Made by a program: the position numbers and the translations under genes. Below are positions 1-7,544 of a stretch of 22,757 nt of DNA, one piece after another; the stretch's first letter is position 1, and every line of letters starts with the position of its first letter. The notes below the pieces were generated by a model. It was not told where the DNA came from, ran no database searches, and was given only the letters and a program-made list of their open reading frames with translations. Source of the DNA: Halalkalibacillus halophilus DSM 18494 (GTDB lineage: Bacteria > Bacillota > Bacilli > Bacillales > Alkalibacillaceae); NCBI RefSeq assembly GCF_000423105.1, contig NZ_AUHI01000021.1:1-22757 (forward strand), written 5' to 3'.

Positions 1-176
1 GGGACAATTTTGTTATAAGTTCTCCATATGGTATTTGCTTGTATTTCAATGTCGTTGTTATCTACGGATTCATTATCAGGTTCGTCAGACCCATCCGCAG
101 CTATAGGAGAACTAAATGATAGGGTGGTAAAAATTAGTGCTAAAGTGAGTACTGACATAAATGATTTTTTAAACAT
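1..176 (-). CDS. Secreted protein of unknown function, N-terminal part (runs off left edge)
   Basis: The reading frame starts at an ATG at 176-174 on the minus strand and stays open to the window edge (58 codons seen). A strong AAGGAGAGG ribosome binding site lies just upstream (about 182-191). The protein begins MFKKSFMSVLTLALIF, a basic start followed by a hydrophobic core, and a likely signal peptidase site follows in the SPIA-ADG region around residues 24-27. The sequence after it is acidic (DGSDEPDNESVDNNDIE), so export to the cell surface or medium is likely. There is no lipobox cysteine. The mature domain lies outside the window, so no function can be named. A 15-bp palindrome about 100 bp upstream may belong to its promoter. 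Confidence 0.75.
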   Translation of the reverse strand, partial: MFKKSFMSVLTLALIFTTLSFSSPIAADGSDEPDNESVDNNDIEIQANTIWRTYNKIV

Positions 177-563
177 AATTTTCCTCTCCTTAAAAATAGT
201 GATTGTTAAGTTTTTTTACATCCTCCTTCCTAATTTAATAAGAAAAACAATTAATGGTGTATTTTGTAATTGTTTGTTACAAATTGTAACTTAATTTTTA
301 AAAAATTGCAATAATATAAACGAAATATTTTGAATTTATTTACCTTTTTCTGTATTTTCTTATGTATCTAGATATTTCCTTTTATATTTTTATACTCGGA
401 ATTCGTGATTTCTTGTAAACCAACCTATTCAGGCCAGGTAAAAAAGATTGATATCACAATAATTGATGTCAATAAAAGGATTATATTAAATATATTGTTA
501 TTTATAATTTCCAACCTATAGCCACATTCCTACCCTCTAAAACTCCTCCTTAAAAAAAAGGTT
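177..563. other. AT-rich intergenic stretch with one perfect palindrome
   Basis: I see no convincing gene here. The only clear structure is the palindrome GTTACAA-A-TTGTAAC at 276-290, preceded by another TTGTAA at 264-269. On the minus strand a weak promoter can be drawn through it (TTACAA, 17 bp, CAAAAT), so it could be an operator for the secreted-protein gene that starts at 176. No cognate regulator can be named from the sequence. Confidence 0.4.
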
Positions 564-823
564 TCATGAATAGACAAAGGTAAATGATTTTTTAACCCTT
601 CTTTTAGTAATTGCTTGATTATGTGTTGGATTACTAGATTTATATTGTGTATCATTAGTCAAATTCTGAGGGCTGCTTTCCGTATCTAATATCATATCTA
701 TTTTTTTAAACCTTAATTGGGGAAATTCTGAACTTCTTGTGTCTCAATGGATTCAGATTGAATTAAATCGACCAAAGATAATCAGAGGATTCTTTGATAT
801 GAAGTCAGTATTTCATGTAACCG
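564..823 (-). pseudogene. Decayed reading frame, unidentified
   Basis: On the minus strand, short pieces that look coding follow one another in different frames. One piece contains SLVDLIQSESIETQEVQNFP and ends near 720. A second runs FPQLRFKKIDMILDTESS and continues to a stop at 564-566 with KRRVKKSFTFVYS. The two join into one frame if the run of four Cs (plus-strand G719-G722) originally had five, which points to a frameshift. Further upstream the frame holds a TGA (784-782) and ends at a TAA (826-824). The last piece has an ATG at 695-693 but no convincing ribosome binding site. I do not recognise the family. This is either a degenerate gene or chance low-complexity sequence. Confidence 0.25.
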
Positions 824-1026
824 TTAATTTCTTTTCTTTGAATGTAATTTTTAGCAAACAGCTTTTTGAGGCAATTATACAATGCCTCGCGCCCATGCAT
901 TTTGTAGTTCAGAAAATGAAAATTGAAGGCTGTTTACTACGCGCTGCCCGTCCATATGTATAACGGAGCATAAAACCAAGTAATGTATTATGTATGAACT
1001 TATAAATTTAAACAAAAAAATTACTC

Positions 1027-1051
1027 GACCGTTATTTGACGGTCTTTTTTT
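1027..1051 (+). terminator. Intrinsic terminator, insertion site of the group II intron
   Basis: A 7-bp stem (GACCGTT, 1027-1033, with GACGGTC, 1038-1044, one G-U pair) and a 4-nt loop are followed by seven Ts (1045-1051) and preceded by a run of As. The first base of the intron follows the last T. A near-identical element lies intact at 17886-17924. No intact gene is visible just upstream, so what it terminates is unclear. Confidence 0.8.
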
Positions 1052-1541
1052 GTTCGCCCAGCATGGGCGAACTCTAACGGGTGAAAGTCCCGAGTGCGAC
1101 CAAGTAGCGGTAAGCACCTAGCCGAAAGCAAGGGTGTCTGTGGTGACGCAGAATCTGAAGGAAGCTGTAGGCAAACCTCTGGTCTGACGTACAGAAATCA
1201 TATAAGAGGCAACATGTGAGGATAAGACTGCAAAAGAAGTTAAAGTCCCATAGCTACGAACATCACATGGTGTATATATGGCAGATAGATGGAGGGAAAG
1301 AGTTCGTACCTTAACTGGGGAGGTCTCCCTATCTACCCCAAACGCTTATAGAGATATAAGTCTGGATAGGGAGAAGTCAGCAGAAGCCATAGTAATGAAG
1401 AAGTCTAACGAAAGTTAGAACGAGTGAAGGGCTGAACAATTTTATCGTTACGGAAATCTGAATTGGAAGAGAAAAAAAGACCACTGGCATACCGCGTTAA
1501 AGTGGATACCGACTTCACGTGAAAGAAAGGAACTAACAAGC

Positions 1542-2825
1542 ATGTATGAAGGAAAACTTCTTGATGAAATACTTCGCAGGGATAACCTTGAACGAGCACA
1601 TAAACAAGTAGAAAAGAACAAGGGTGCAGCAGGCGTAGATGGAATGACGGTGGAGAAACTATCGTTATTCATGATTGAAAACAGGAAGGATGTCATCCTT
1701 CAAATTCGCCAAAGGGAATATGACCCTTCGCCTGTGAAAAGAGTTGAAATTCCTAAACCAAATGGCGGAACCCGCCTTCTAGGAATTCCAACGGTAGTGG
1801 ACAGGGTTATCCAACAAGCTATTTCGCAAGTCTTAACCCCTGTATTTGATAAACAATTCCATGAACATAGTTATGGATTCAGACCTGGACGGAATGCCGA
1901 AATGGCTATCCAACAAGCACTTGACTACTTGAATGATGGTTACGAATGGATTGTGGATATTGATCTGGAACGATTTTTCGATACGGTCAACCACGACCGG
2001 CTAATGAATATCATATCAAGGACGGTAAAAGATGGAGATGTCATCTCTCTTATTCGAAAGTTTTTGGTTAGCGGTGTACAACTTGATGAAGGGTACAAAG
2101 AAACCATCATAGGTACACCGCAAGGTGGAAATCTCTCGCCATTACTGAGTAATATCATGTTGAATGAGTTAGACCAAGAACTCGAAGAACGAGGATTAAG
2201 GTTCGTTCGATACGCTGATGATTGCATTATTATGGTCAAGAGCGAGATGTCAGCAAGACGCGTCATGCGGTCTGTATCAAAATTCATTGAAGAGAAACTA
2301 GGTTTAATCGTTAACATGACAAAATCGAAAGTGACTAAACCAAACGACCCTAACCTAAAGTTCTTAGGTTTTGGCTTCTTTAAAGACTACCAAATGGAAG
2401 AATATAAAGCAAAACCACATGAAAAATCCGTGGAAGCGTTCAAATACAAGTTAAAAGAACTAACAAGAAAGAACTGGAGCGTTGATACGAAGTATCAAGT
2501 GGAACGAATTAATCAAGTCATTCGAGGGTGGGTCAACTATTTTAGAATAGGTTATATGAAATCCGTTTTAAATAGAATTGACTCTCACACAAGAGTTCGA
2601 CTAAGAATGTGTATCTGGAAGAAGTGGAAAACACCCCAGAAGCGTCGGAAGAACCTAGTGAAGCTCGGTATGAAAAGAAATCACGCGTATAAGAACAGTC
2701 ACACCAGTAAAGGTGCGATACGGATAGCCTATTCGTGGGTTCTTACCACAACGATAACGAACAAGAGATTAGCCCAGTTCGGGCTAATCTCTTGCGTACA
2801 ACACTATAATAAAATACATGCTTAA
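1542..2825 (+). CDS. ltrA: Group II intron reverse transcriptase/maturase
   Basis: This 427-residue protein is the intron-encoded enzyme that helps the intron RNA fold and splice and copies it into DNA at a new site. The reverse transcriptase domain fills roughly residues 10-300. It shows the N-terminal NKGAAGVDGMTVE motif, the IPKPNGGTR and LGIPTVVDRVIQQA blocks, SYGFRPGRNA, GTPQGGNLSPLLSNI and the catalytic YADD at 224-227. A maturase (domain X) region follows, with the RGWVNYFR motif near residue 330. There is no C-terminal HNH endonuclease domain, as expected for class C, and the length matches known IIC enzymes of about 420 residues. The frame is intact, with no premature stop. It starts at ATG 1542 after AAAGGA, inside intron domain IV. 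It is probably translated from the intron transcript. Confidence 0.95.
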   Translation: MYEGKLLDEILRRDNLERAHKQVEKNKGAAGVDGMTVEKLSLFMIENRKDVILQIRQREYDPSPVKRVEIPKPNGGTRLLGIPTVVDRVIQQAISQVLTPVFDKQFHEHSYGFRPGRNAEMAIQQALDYLNDGYEWIVDIDLERFFDTVNHDRLMNIISRTVKDGDVISLIRKFLVSGVQLDEGYKETIIGTPQGGNLSPLLSNIMLNELDQELEERGLRFVRYADDCIIMVKSEMSARRVMRSVSKFIEEKLGLIVNMTKSKVTKPNDPNLKFLGFGFFKDYQMEEYKAKPHEKSVEAFKYKLKELTRKNWSVDTKYQVERINQVIRGWVNYFRIGYMKSVLNRIDSHTRVRLRMCIWKKWKTPQKRRKNLVKLGMKRNHAYKNSHTSKGAIRIAYSWVLTTTITNKRLAQFGLISCVQHYNKIHA

Positions 2826-2836
2826 TATAAAATTGA

Positions 2837-2868
2837 ACCGCCGTATACGGAACCGTACGTACGGTGGT
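2837..2868 (+). other. Group II intron domain V (catalytic hairpin)
   Basis: ACCGCCGTA (2837-2845) pairs with TACGGTGGT (2860-2868). A two-base CG bulge (2858-2859) and a 4-bp distal helix (TACG/CGTA) capped by a GAAC loop complete the standard 9 bp + bulge + 4-5 bp plan of domain V. The lower strand carries a CGC catalytic triad (about 2839-2841) rather than AGC, as known for class C introns. All pairs are intact, so the ribozyme core looks functional. Confidence 0.85.
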
Positions 2869-3008
2869 GTGAGAGGTCGGAGGTTAATTACCTCCTCCTA
2901 CTCGATATGTTGTCATAACCGTCTTGAATCTATTAGAGGTGATCGGTTAAAGTGGTAGTAGAAGTTTGAGGCTAAGTTATTCTTTCATTTATTATAACGC
3001 TCAAAAGA

Positions 3009-3029
3009 GTGGTCCCATATTAAGACCAC
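3009..3029 (-). terminator. Terminator of the general-stress gene
   Basis: The 6-bp stem GTGGTC/GACCAC with a 9-nt loop is followed, in the minus direction, by a short T run (CTCTTTTG). It lies ten bases beyond the stop codon of the pyridoxamine-oxidase-fold gene. Confidence 0.7.
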
Positions 3030-3038
3030 CCTTTTCTT

Positions 3039-3530
3039 CTATTCCTTATCCAATTCAATCGTCTCATTTATCCCCGTTGATTCCGAATCTTTCCCTGTCA
3101 TCCGTTTATACAAAAAGGCGGTTTTCTTCTTGAAATCACCGCTGTCCCAATACTCTGCTGTTTCCGCATTCACTTTTATAAGGACCACGTTCGGATCGTC
3201 ATAAGACGTTTGCATAAATTTCTCAAGTGCCTTACTCCAAAATTCTTTTTTCTTTTCTGTGTCTTCCACGATTTCTGCTTTTCCACGTACAGAAACATAG
3301 GAGTCACCTGCGTAAGCCACATTCACATCTTGTTCGTGTAAAATCTGATCAAATTTATCCGTTTCTTTTTTGGTGAAGAACCATAAGTCTCCATCAAACT
3401 CTACGTCCTGCGTTTTCATCGGGCGGGACACAAGCCCTTCTTCCGATGCAGTTGTCAGCATGGCTGTATCTATATCCTTAATTAACTTCCTTAACGTTTC
3501 TACTTCTTCTTGCTTTAGCTTATTAGACAT
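3039..3530 (-). CDS. General stress protein 26-like, pyridoxamine 5'-phosphate oxidase fold
   Basis: This cytosolic protein of 163 residues has the split-barrel FMN-binding fold of the general stress protein 26 / YdaG group. Visible family features are TAMLTTASEEGLVSRPM near the N-terminus, FDGDLWFFTKKETDK, a core VAYAGDSYVSVRGKAEI and a C-terminal AEYWDS block. Members bind a flavin and help Bacillus survive stress; the substrate is not known. The start is set at ATG 3530: an upstream in-frame GTG (3539) and ATG (3536) sit inside the GAGGTGAT ribosome binding site, while 3530 lies six bases beyond GAGGTG. A sigma-B-like promoter about 30 bp upstream agrees with a general stress role. The gene is a single unit with its own terminator. 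Confidence 0.88.
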   Translation of the reverse strand: MSNKLKQEEVETLRKLIKDIDTAMLTTASEEGLVSRPMKTQDVEFDGDLWFFTKKETDKFDQILHEQDVNVAYAGDSYVSVRGKAEIVEDTEKKKEFWSKALEKFMQTSYDDPNVVLIKVNAETAEYWDSGDFKKKTAFLYKRMTGKDSESTGINETIELDKE

Positions 3531-3562
3531 TTCCATCACCTCACTAATGTATTAGAAGTATT

Positions 3563-3587
3563 TTACCCTTGTATAAAAAATTTAATC
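3563..3587 (-). promoter_or_regulatory. Sigma-B-type promoter of the general-stress gene
   Basis: On the minus strand GATTAA, a 13-bp spacer and GGGTAA lie about 30 bp upstream of the start codon. The sigma-B consensus of Bacillus is GTTTAA, 12-15 bp, GGGTAT, so the match is close in sequence and spacing. B. subtilis ydaG is known as a sigma-B-dependent gene, which supports the reading. Confidence 0.55.
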
Positions 3588-3702
3588 AGGTGGCAGCAGG
3601 AGACCCTTTTCCAGAGGCGTTTTAATATGAATCACTAAAAGAACATTGCATCAATCCGGAGCAAAATAAAAACAATGATTTTATGCATGTATATTTATAC
3701 TA

Positions 3703-3742
3703 AAAATCCTGTTTTCTAGTTAGTAGTAGAAAACAGGATTTT
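3703..3742. repeat. Perfect 16-bp inverted repeat, bidirectional terminator-like
   Basis: AAAATCCTGTTTTCTA (3703-3718) and its exact complement (3727-3742) flank an 8-base loop. The A-rich 5' side and T-rich 3' side would let it terminate in either direction. It sits between the minus-strand stress gene and the plus-strand YjiH gene, where no gene reads toward it from close by. The rest of 3590-3905 holds no gene. A possible promoter for the next gene is TTGCAT (3800) with an 18-bp spacer and TATGTT (3824). Confidence 0.55.
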
Positions 3743-3905
3743 ATTAATGTAAATAATCAAATCTTGAGTTAAAAACATAAAGAAAATCAAAATACACCAT
3801 TGCATAATTATACATAATCATGATATGTTATTAGCTATCAAGTTTAGAAGTAGTGATAATATAATCAAAAATTATTTAAAATATAAAAATATGGAGAGAT
3901 TCAAC

Positions 3906-5294
3906 ATGGGAATGAAAAAAACACAGCAGGAAGAAGAAGTTACTAACAAAAAGGGATATACACCGAAACAATACATACGCTTTTTGCTTCCGTCATTAAT
4001 TGGAATTTTGCTATTTTTAGTCCCTGTTTCTGTAGATGGAAATGTAACAATCGGGCTTGGAATTTTAGCGGATGGTCTACAGGGTGCTATAGAGGAATAT
4101 ATTCCTTTATTTATGACCATTGTACTCTGTGCTTCTGTCGTTGGTAGTTTGATTGTTAAATTTACTACCATAGAAGCAGTTAAAAAAAGTGCATTCTTAA
4201 CTGGCTTATTTGATATCACGCTATTCTGGTTCCTATTGAGAGCTTTTGGCGCATTATTTGCTGTTCTCACTTTGAATGAAATAGGTCCTGAATTCATTTG
4301 GTCTGGTCTGACAGGTGGAGTGGTACTGTATGATTTAATTCCGGTCCTCATGGTTTGGTTTTTATTTGCTTGTTTGTTTATGCCGCTTTTACTTCAATTT
4401 GGGTTGATGGATTTTATCGGAGCATTGGTACGTAAATTAATGATTCCTTTATTTAAACTACCTGGGCGTTCCTCTGTGGATGCTTTAGTATCATGGATGG
4501 GAAGTGGAACAGTAGGGGTATTATTAACGACACAACAGTATGAGGCTGGTTACTATACAAAACGTGAAGCGGCTGTTGTTGCAACGAACTTCTCTATTGC
4601 ATCCATTGCGTTTAGTCTTATTATTGCAAGGTTTTTAAATATAGACCATATGTTTATCCAGTTTTATTTTAGTGTCGTTGTAACAGGAGTCATCGCTGCT
4701 ATTATATGTCCAAGAATCCCGCCTCTTTCGTTAAAGAAAGATACGTATTACGAGCCGGTAGGGAAGCAAATAGATGAAGTTGTGCCAGAAGGGGTATCTA
4801 GTTTCCAATGGGGAATTAGAAAGGCTGTTGAAAAAGCAGATCAAGTGAAGAGTTATACGAGTGTGATAAAAGGCGGGGTCAAGAATGTCATTGATATTTG
4901 GTTTGCTTTAATTCCGTTAGTGATGGCGCTCGGAACGGTAGCTCTTGTTATTGCGGAATTAACTCCTATATTTAATGTCTTATCGTATCCTTTCGTCCCA
5001 TTACTTCAGTTACTACAAATCCCTGAGGCTCAAGCAGCTGCACCTGCTATGCTTGTTGGTTTTGCGGACATGTTTTTACCGGCTGTTGTTGGAAGTGGCA
5101 TTGAGTCAGAACTTACACGTTTTGTGATCGGTGTCATGTCCTTATCCCAGTTAATATACATGTCTGAAATTGGTATACTATTAATCAAATCAAAAATTCC
5201 CGTTTCGTTCGCGCAACTATTTATTATATTTCTACAAAGAACCATCATTACGTTGCCAATTGCTGCATTAATGGCGCATCTATTATTTTTTTAA
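3906..5294 (+). CDS. YjiH family membrane protein with nucleoside-recognition (Gate) domains
   Basis: This is an integral membrane protein of 462 residues with about ten or more hydrophobic segments from residue 22 to the end. Typical YjiH/Gate features are LPSLIGILLFLVPVSVDGN near the N-terminus, WMGSGTVGVLLTTQQYEAG, REAAVVATNFSIASIAFS and the C-terminal GFADMFLPAVVGSGI block. The family is thought to move small molecules across the membrane, but no substrate is established. The start is set at ATG 3906, seven bases after GGAGAG; the ATG at 3825 in the same frame has no ribosome binding site and adds an atypical leader. The gene ends 20 bases before an aminotransferase gene, so the two probably form an operon, which hints at an amino-acid-like substrate (inference). 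Confidence 0.85.
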   Translation: MGMKKTQQEEEVTNKKGYTPKQYIRFLLPSLIGILLFLVPVSVDGNVTIGLGILADGLQGAIEEYIPLFMTIVLCASVVGSLIVKFTTIEAVKKSAFLTGLFDITLFWFLLRAFGALFAVLTLNEIGPEFIWSGLTGGVVLYDLIPVLMVWFLFACLFMPLLLQFGLMDFIGALVRKLMIPLFKLPGRSSVDALVSWMGSGTVGVLLTTQQYEAGYYTKREAAVVATNFSIASIAFSLIIARFLNIDHMFIQFYFSVVVTGVIAAIICPRIPPLSLKKDTYYEPVGKQIDEVVPEGVSSFQWGIRKAVEKADQVKSYTSVIKGGVKNVIDIWFALIPLVMALGTVALVIAELTPIFNVLSYPFVPLLQLLQIPEAQAAAPAMLVGFADMFLPAVVGSGIESELTRFVIGVMSLSQLIYMSEIGILLIKSKIPVSFAQLFIIFLQRTIITLPIAALMAHLLFF

Positions 5295-5314
5295 TGGAAA
5301 GGTGAAGGATAGAA

Positions 5315-6508
5315 ATGAATATAGAAGCATTTTTCACGGAAGACACGAAAGCTGCCCTTCAAAATGATCCACCAGGCCAATGGATGCCCACACTTCCAGA
5401 TGGTTGTGTACGTTTAAGTTCTGGGGTTCCGGCACCTAATCTGATTCCCGTTGAGGAGCTGCAAGCAGCAGTGAGCCGCTTACTGGAAGAAGAGAAGGAC
5501 ATGCCGCTTCATTACGTGGGAAGCCCTAACATGGCAAAGCTAAAAGAGCAGCTTCAAGCGAGGATGTTACAACGTGGGATCCGTGCTTCCGAAGAAGAAC
5601 TGTTAATTACATCCGGTGCATGCCAAGCAATCGATCTCATTGCCCGGATTTTACTTGATAATAAAACAGTCGTTGCCGTAGAATCGCCAACTTATATGGA
5701 AGCATTAGAAGTATTTCAAAACTACACGGAGCATTTTATTAGTATTCCAGTGGATGAATACGGACTGCAAACAGATAAATTAGAAGAGATGCTAGCGGAA
5801 AGGGAAAGCAAAGGGCTACCGCTTCCTAGCATTTTATATACGATACCAACTTTTCAAAATCCAACAGGGACAACGATGACCATGGATCGTCGGAAACATG
5901 TGTTGGAACTGGCTTCCACGTACGATTTTCTTATTTTAGAAGACGATGCATATGGCGAATTACATTTTCAAGCACCCCCAGTTCCATTAAAAGCGATGGA
6001 CAATGAAGGACGTGTTCTATATCTTGGTTCCTTATCCAAGGTAGTAGCACCGGGAATGCGAATCGGTTGGGTAACGGCAACCCCCAAATTTATTAATACT
6101 CTGGCTCGGTTTAAAAAGGATTTAGACCATGCCTTTGCACAAGCAACCATGGCTTCCTATATAGATAGAACAGACTTAGAGAAAAGGCTCCACACCTTAA
6201 GAGAAACGTATCAACAAAAGTGTACCGCCTTACTTTCTGCCTTGGAACAACATATGCCGGAATCGGTCTCCTGGTATGTGCCAGAAGGTGGTTACTTTGT
6301 TTGGGTTAGAATCGTTGGTGTAGATACGGCGAAATTATTAACTCAAGCTCTCGATGAAGGTGTCTCCTACATCCCAGGGAAGCATTTTTTCTTAAATCAT
6401 CAGGAGGGAGCAGAGTACCTTCGTTTATCATTTAGTTACGCCGATCATAAAGAGATCGGAGAAGGAATTGAAAAATTAAGTAAAGTTATCAAACGAAACC
6501 TTTCATAG
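5315..6508 (+). CDS. PLP-dependent aminotransferase, fold type I (2-aminoadipate/aromatic type)
   Basis: This 397-residue cytosolic enzyme belongs to the class I/II aminotransferases, which swap an amino group between an amino acid and a 2-oxo acid. The PLP-binding landmarks are in order: TSGACQAIDLIARILL for the phosphate-binding helix, FQNPTGTTM, LEDDAYGEL (residues 208-216; D210 would contact the pyridine nitrogen, Y213 the ring oxygen), and SLSKVVAPGMRIGW with the Schiff-base lysine K242. A C-terminal YLRLSFSY supplies the carboxylate-binding arginine. The overall pattern resembles LysN-like 2-aminoadipate aminotransferases and MocR aminotransferase domains, but there is no N-terminal GntR DNA-binding domain. 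The true substrate cannot be read off. The gene follows the YjiH gene by 20 bases with a good ribosome binding site (AAGGTGAAGG). Confidence 0.88.
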   Translation: MNIEAFFTEDTKAALQNDPPGQWMPTLPDGCVRLSSGVPAPNLIPVEELQAAVSRLLEEEKDMPLHYVGSPNMAKLKEQLQARMLQRGIRASEEELLITSGACQAIDLIARILLDNKTVVAVESPTYMEALEVFQNYTEHFISIPVDEYGLQTDKLEEMLAERESKGLPLPSILYTIPTFQNPTGTTMTMDRRKHVLELASTYDFLILEDDAYGELHFQAPPVPLKAMDNEGRVLYLGSLSKVVAPGMRIGWVTATPKFINTLARFKKDLDHAFAQATMASYIDRTDLEKRLHTLRETYQQKCTALLSALEQHMPESVSWYVPEGGYFVWVRIVGVDTAKLLTQALDEGVSYIPGKHFFLNHQEGAEYLRLSFSYADHKEIGEGIEKLSKVIKRNLS

Positions 6509-6524
6509 TATTCATGCCAAGAGA

Positions 6525-6557
6525 AACCCCGTACTACTATTAAAGTGGTACGGGGTT
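6525..6557 (+). terminator. Hairpin terminator after the aminotransferase gene
   Basis: AACCCCGTAC (6525-6534) pairs perfectly with GTACGGGGTT (6548-6557), a 10-bp stem with a 13-nt loop, 17 bases after the stop codon. The T-run after it is weak. The convergent sspP gene ends about 40 bases further on, so it may serve both directions. Confidence 0.65.
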
Positions 6558-6595
6558 AATTCATGTAATTTGGATTCGTTTCTTTTCTCTAAACT

Positions 6596-6748
6596 TTACA
6601 TATCATGATCCGATTTTTGTTTTTGCCCTGTATGATTTCGCTGTTTTACTTTGTGCGAGCCTTGCATTGGTTCGCCATATGGCTGTTTCGGACTCTTTGG
6701 TAGATTTGGTTCTTCCTGCTGTTTTGGTCCTTTAGGTTTTCCACTCAT
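6596..6748 (-). CDS. sspP: Small acid-soluble spore protein P
   Basis: This small gene encodes 50 residues. The C-terminal half (SHKVKQRNHTGQKQKSDHDM) closely matches the conserved end of the SspP family, in which B. subtilis SspP ends VKNRNHTRQKHN...HDM. SspP is a minor small acid-soluble protein made in the forespore; its exact job is unknown. The protein is rich in K, P, Q and G and has no hydrophobic core, as expected. A very strong AAGGAGGAG ribosome binding site (6754-6764) sits seven bases before the ATG. The gene lies 20 bases after the DUF421 gene on the same strand, so co-transcription is likely. Its presence shows that the organism is a spore former. Confidence 0.88.
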   Translation of the reverse strand: MSGKPKGPKQQEEPNLPKSPKQPYGEPMQGSHKVKQRNHTGQKQKSDHDM

Positions 6749-6768
6749 TTTCTATCTCCTCCTTCCAT

Positions 6769-7380
6769 TTAATCTAAATCCCTTTTAGGTTCTTCTTTAT
6801 GCTTCCTGTCCTTAACCTCAGTAAATATGTTTTCTTCCAAGCTTGTTTGACTTTCCAAACTTCCATTCTGGGGATGAGATTGACTTGATTCAATCAGCGA
6901 TTTGAGCATCTGAATATCTTTTTTAGTAGCATATTGGTTTTCGGGTTTTAACATATATCCTAATTGACCGTTCGCTTCTATTGTAGCCCATTGTAAATCA
7001 CTAAAATGTTGGATATTTTCTTGTCTCATTCGTACTTCAAGCATATCAACAGTTAACCGTAGCTTCTTTAAATTGGTTTCATTTACTTGTCCGTTTTCGA
7101 CTACGATCATTGATTTTCCATATATAAATGTTTCTAGAACATCCGATTTCAAAACGATATACTCTATAAAGATAAGCGTGCTCACCATAATAAATGTAAT
7201 AACCATTGTTATCCAAATGCTTCTGTCACCAACAGGTTGAATAATCAAGGAACCAACAGCAATCATCATGACGGTTTGCGCAACCGTAAGCTGTGAAATT
7301 GATTTTCTTCCAGCTAGTCGCAAAATCAGGACGCCTCCAATGACTACGACAAGAGCTTTCCATAGGAAGTGAAAGTCCAA
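6769..7380 (-). CDS. DUF421 membrane protein, YetF family
   Basis: The protein has about 203 residues, with three hydrophobic segments in the first 80 residues and then a soluble DUF421 domain. Family marks are LRLAGRKSISQLTVAQTVMM, the GSLIIQPV loop, the IVVENGQ block and WATIEANGQLGYM. A long polar tail follows (about residues 165-203). A related YetF/DUF421 protein (2Duf) is known to raise spore heat resistance in Bacillus. The start is probably TTG 7380, giving MDFHFLWKAL; the ATG at 7386 directly abuts the AGAGGGGAT ribosome binding site, whereas 7380 has normal spacing. The spore gene sspP follows after 20 bases. The link to spores is an inference from that neighbour and from 2Duf. Confidence 0.85.
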   Translation of the reverse strand: MDFHFLWKALVVVIGGVLILRLAGRKSISQLTVAQTVMMIAVGSLIIQPVGDRSIWITMVITFIMVSTLIFIEYIVLKSDVLETFIYGKSMIVVENGQVNETNLKKLRLTVDMLEVRMRQENIQHFSDLQWATIEANGQLGYMLKPENQYATKKDIQMLKSLIESSQSHPQNGSLESQTSLEENIFTEVKDRKHKEEPKRDLD

Positions 7381-7544
7381 AAACATCCCCTCTTTTCAAT
7401 AGTTGAAACTCTATATTTATAAGATGTATAGGATCTATTGTTTATTGTGGATGAGACGCTCCACTTTTATTCTCTAATCTTTTACTGATCCTCATATGCT
7501 GATAATAAAAGAAGCGGGAATCGTCTAAGACCGAATCCTCAATA

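Larger units (their letters stand above)
1052..2906 (+). mobile_element. Group IIC intron (complete, with encoded RT/maturase)
   Basis: The 5' end folds into a perfect 9-bp hairpin (GTTCGCCCA, GCA, TGGGCGAAC), followed by domain I sequence of the bacterial IIC type, for example the stretch around CGGGTGAAAGTCCCGAG at 1079-1095. An open frame for the maturase occupies domain IV. Domain V (2837-2868) and domain VI (2879-2895) follow, and the element ends near CTACTCGAT at about 2906. Insertion directly after a terminator hairpin and U-run is the known target preference of class C introns. The domain VI stem shows no obvious bulged adenosine, which fits the hydrolytic splicing described for some IIC introns. 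The first bases read GTTCG instead of the usual GTGYG. Both boundaries are inferred and could be off by a few bases. Confidence 0.9.

Noticed and set aside
28..294. Plus-strand open frame of 88 codons at the left edge
   Set aside because: It lies opposite a better minus-strand gene start with a strong ribosome binding site and signal peptide, and has neither a ribosome binding site nor a recognisable product.
739..1117. Open frames on both strands before and into the intron
   Set aside because: The minus frame runs through the terminator and intron 5' end, the plus frame has no ribosome binding site, and neither resembles a known protein.
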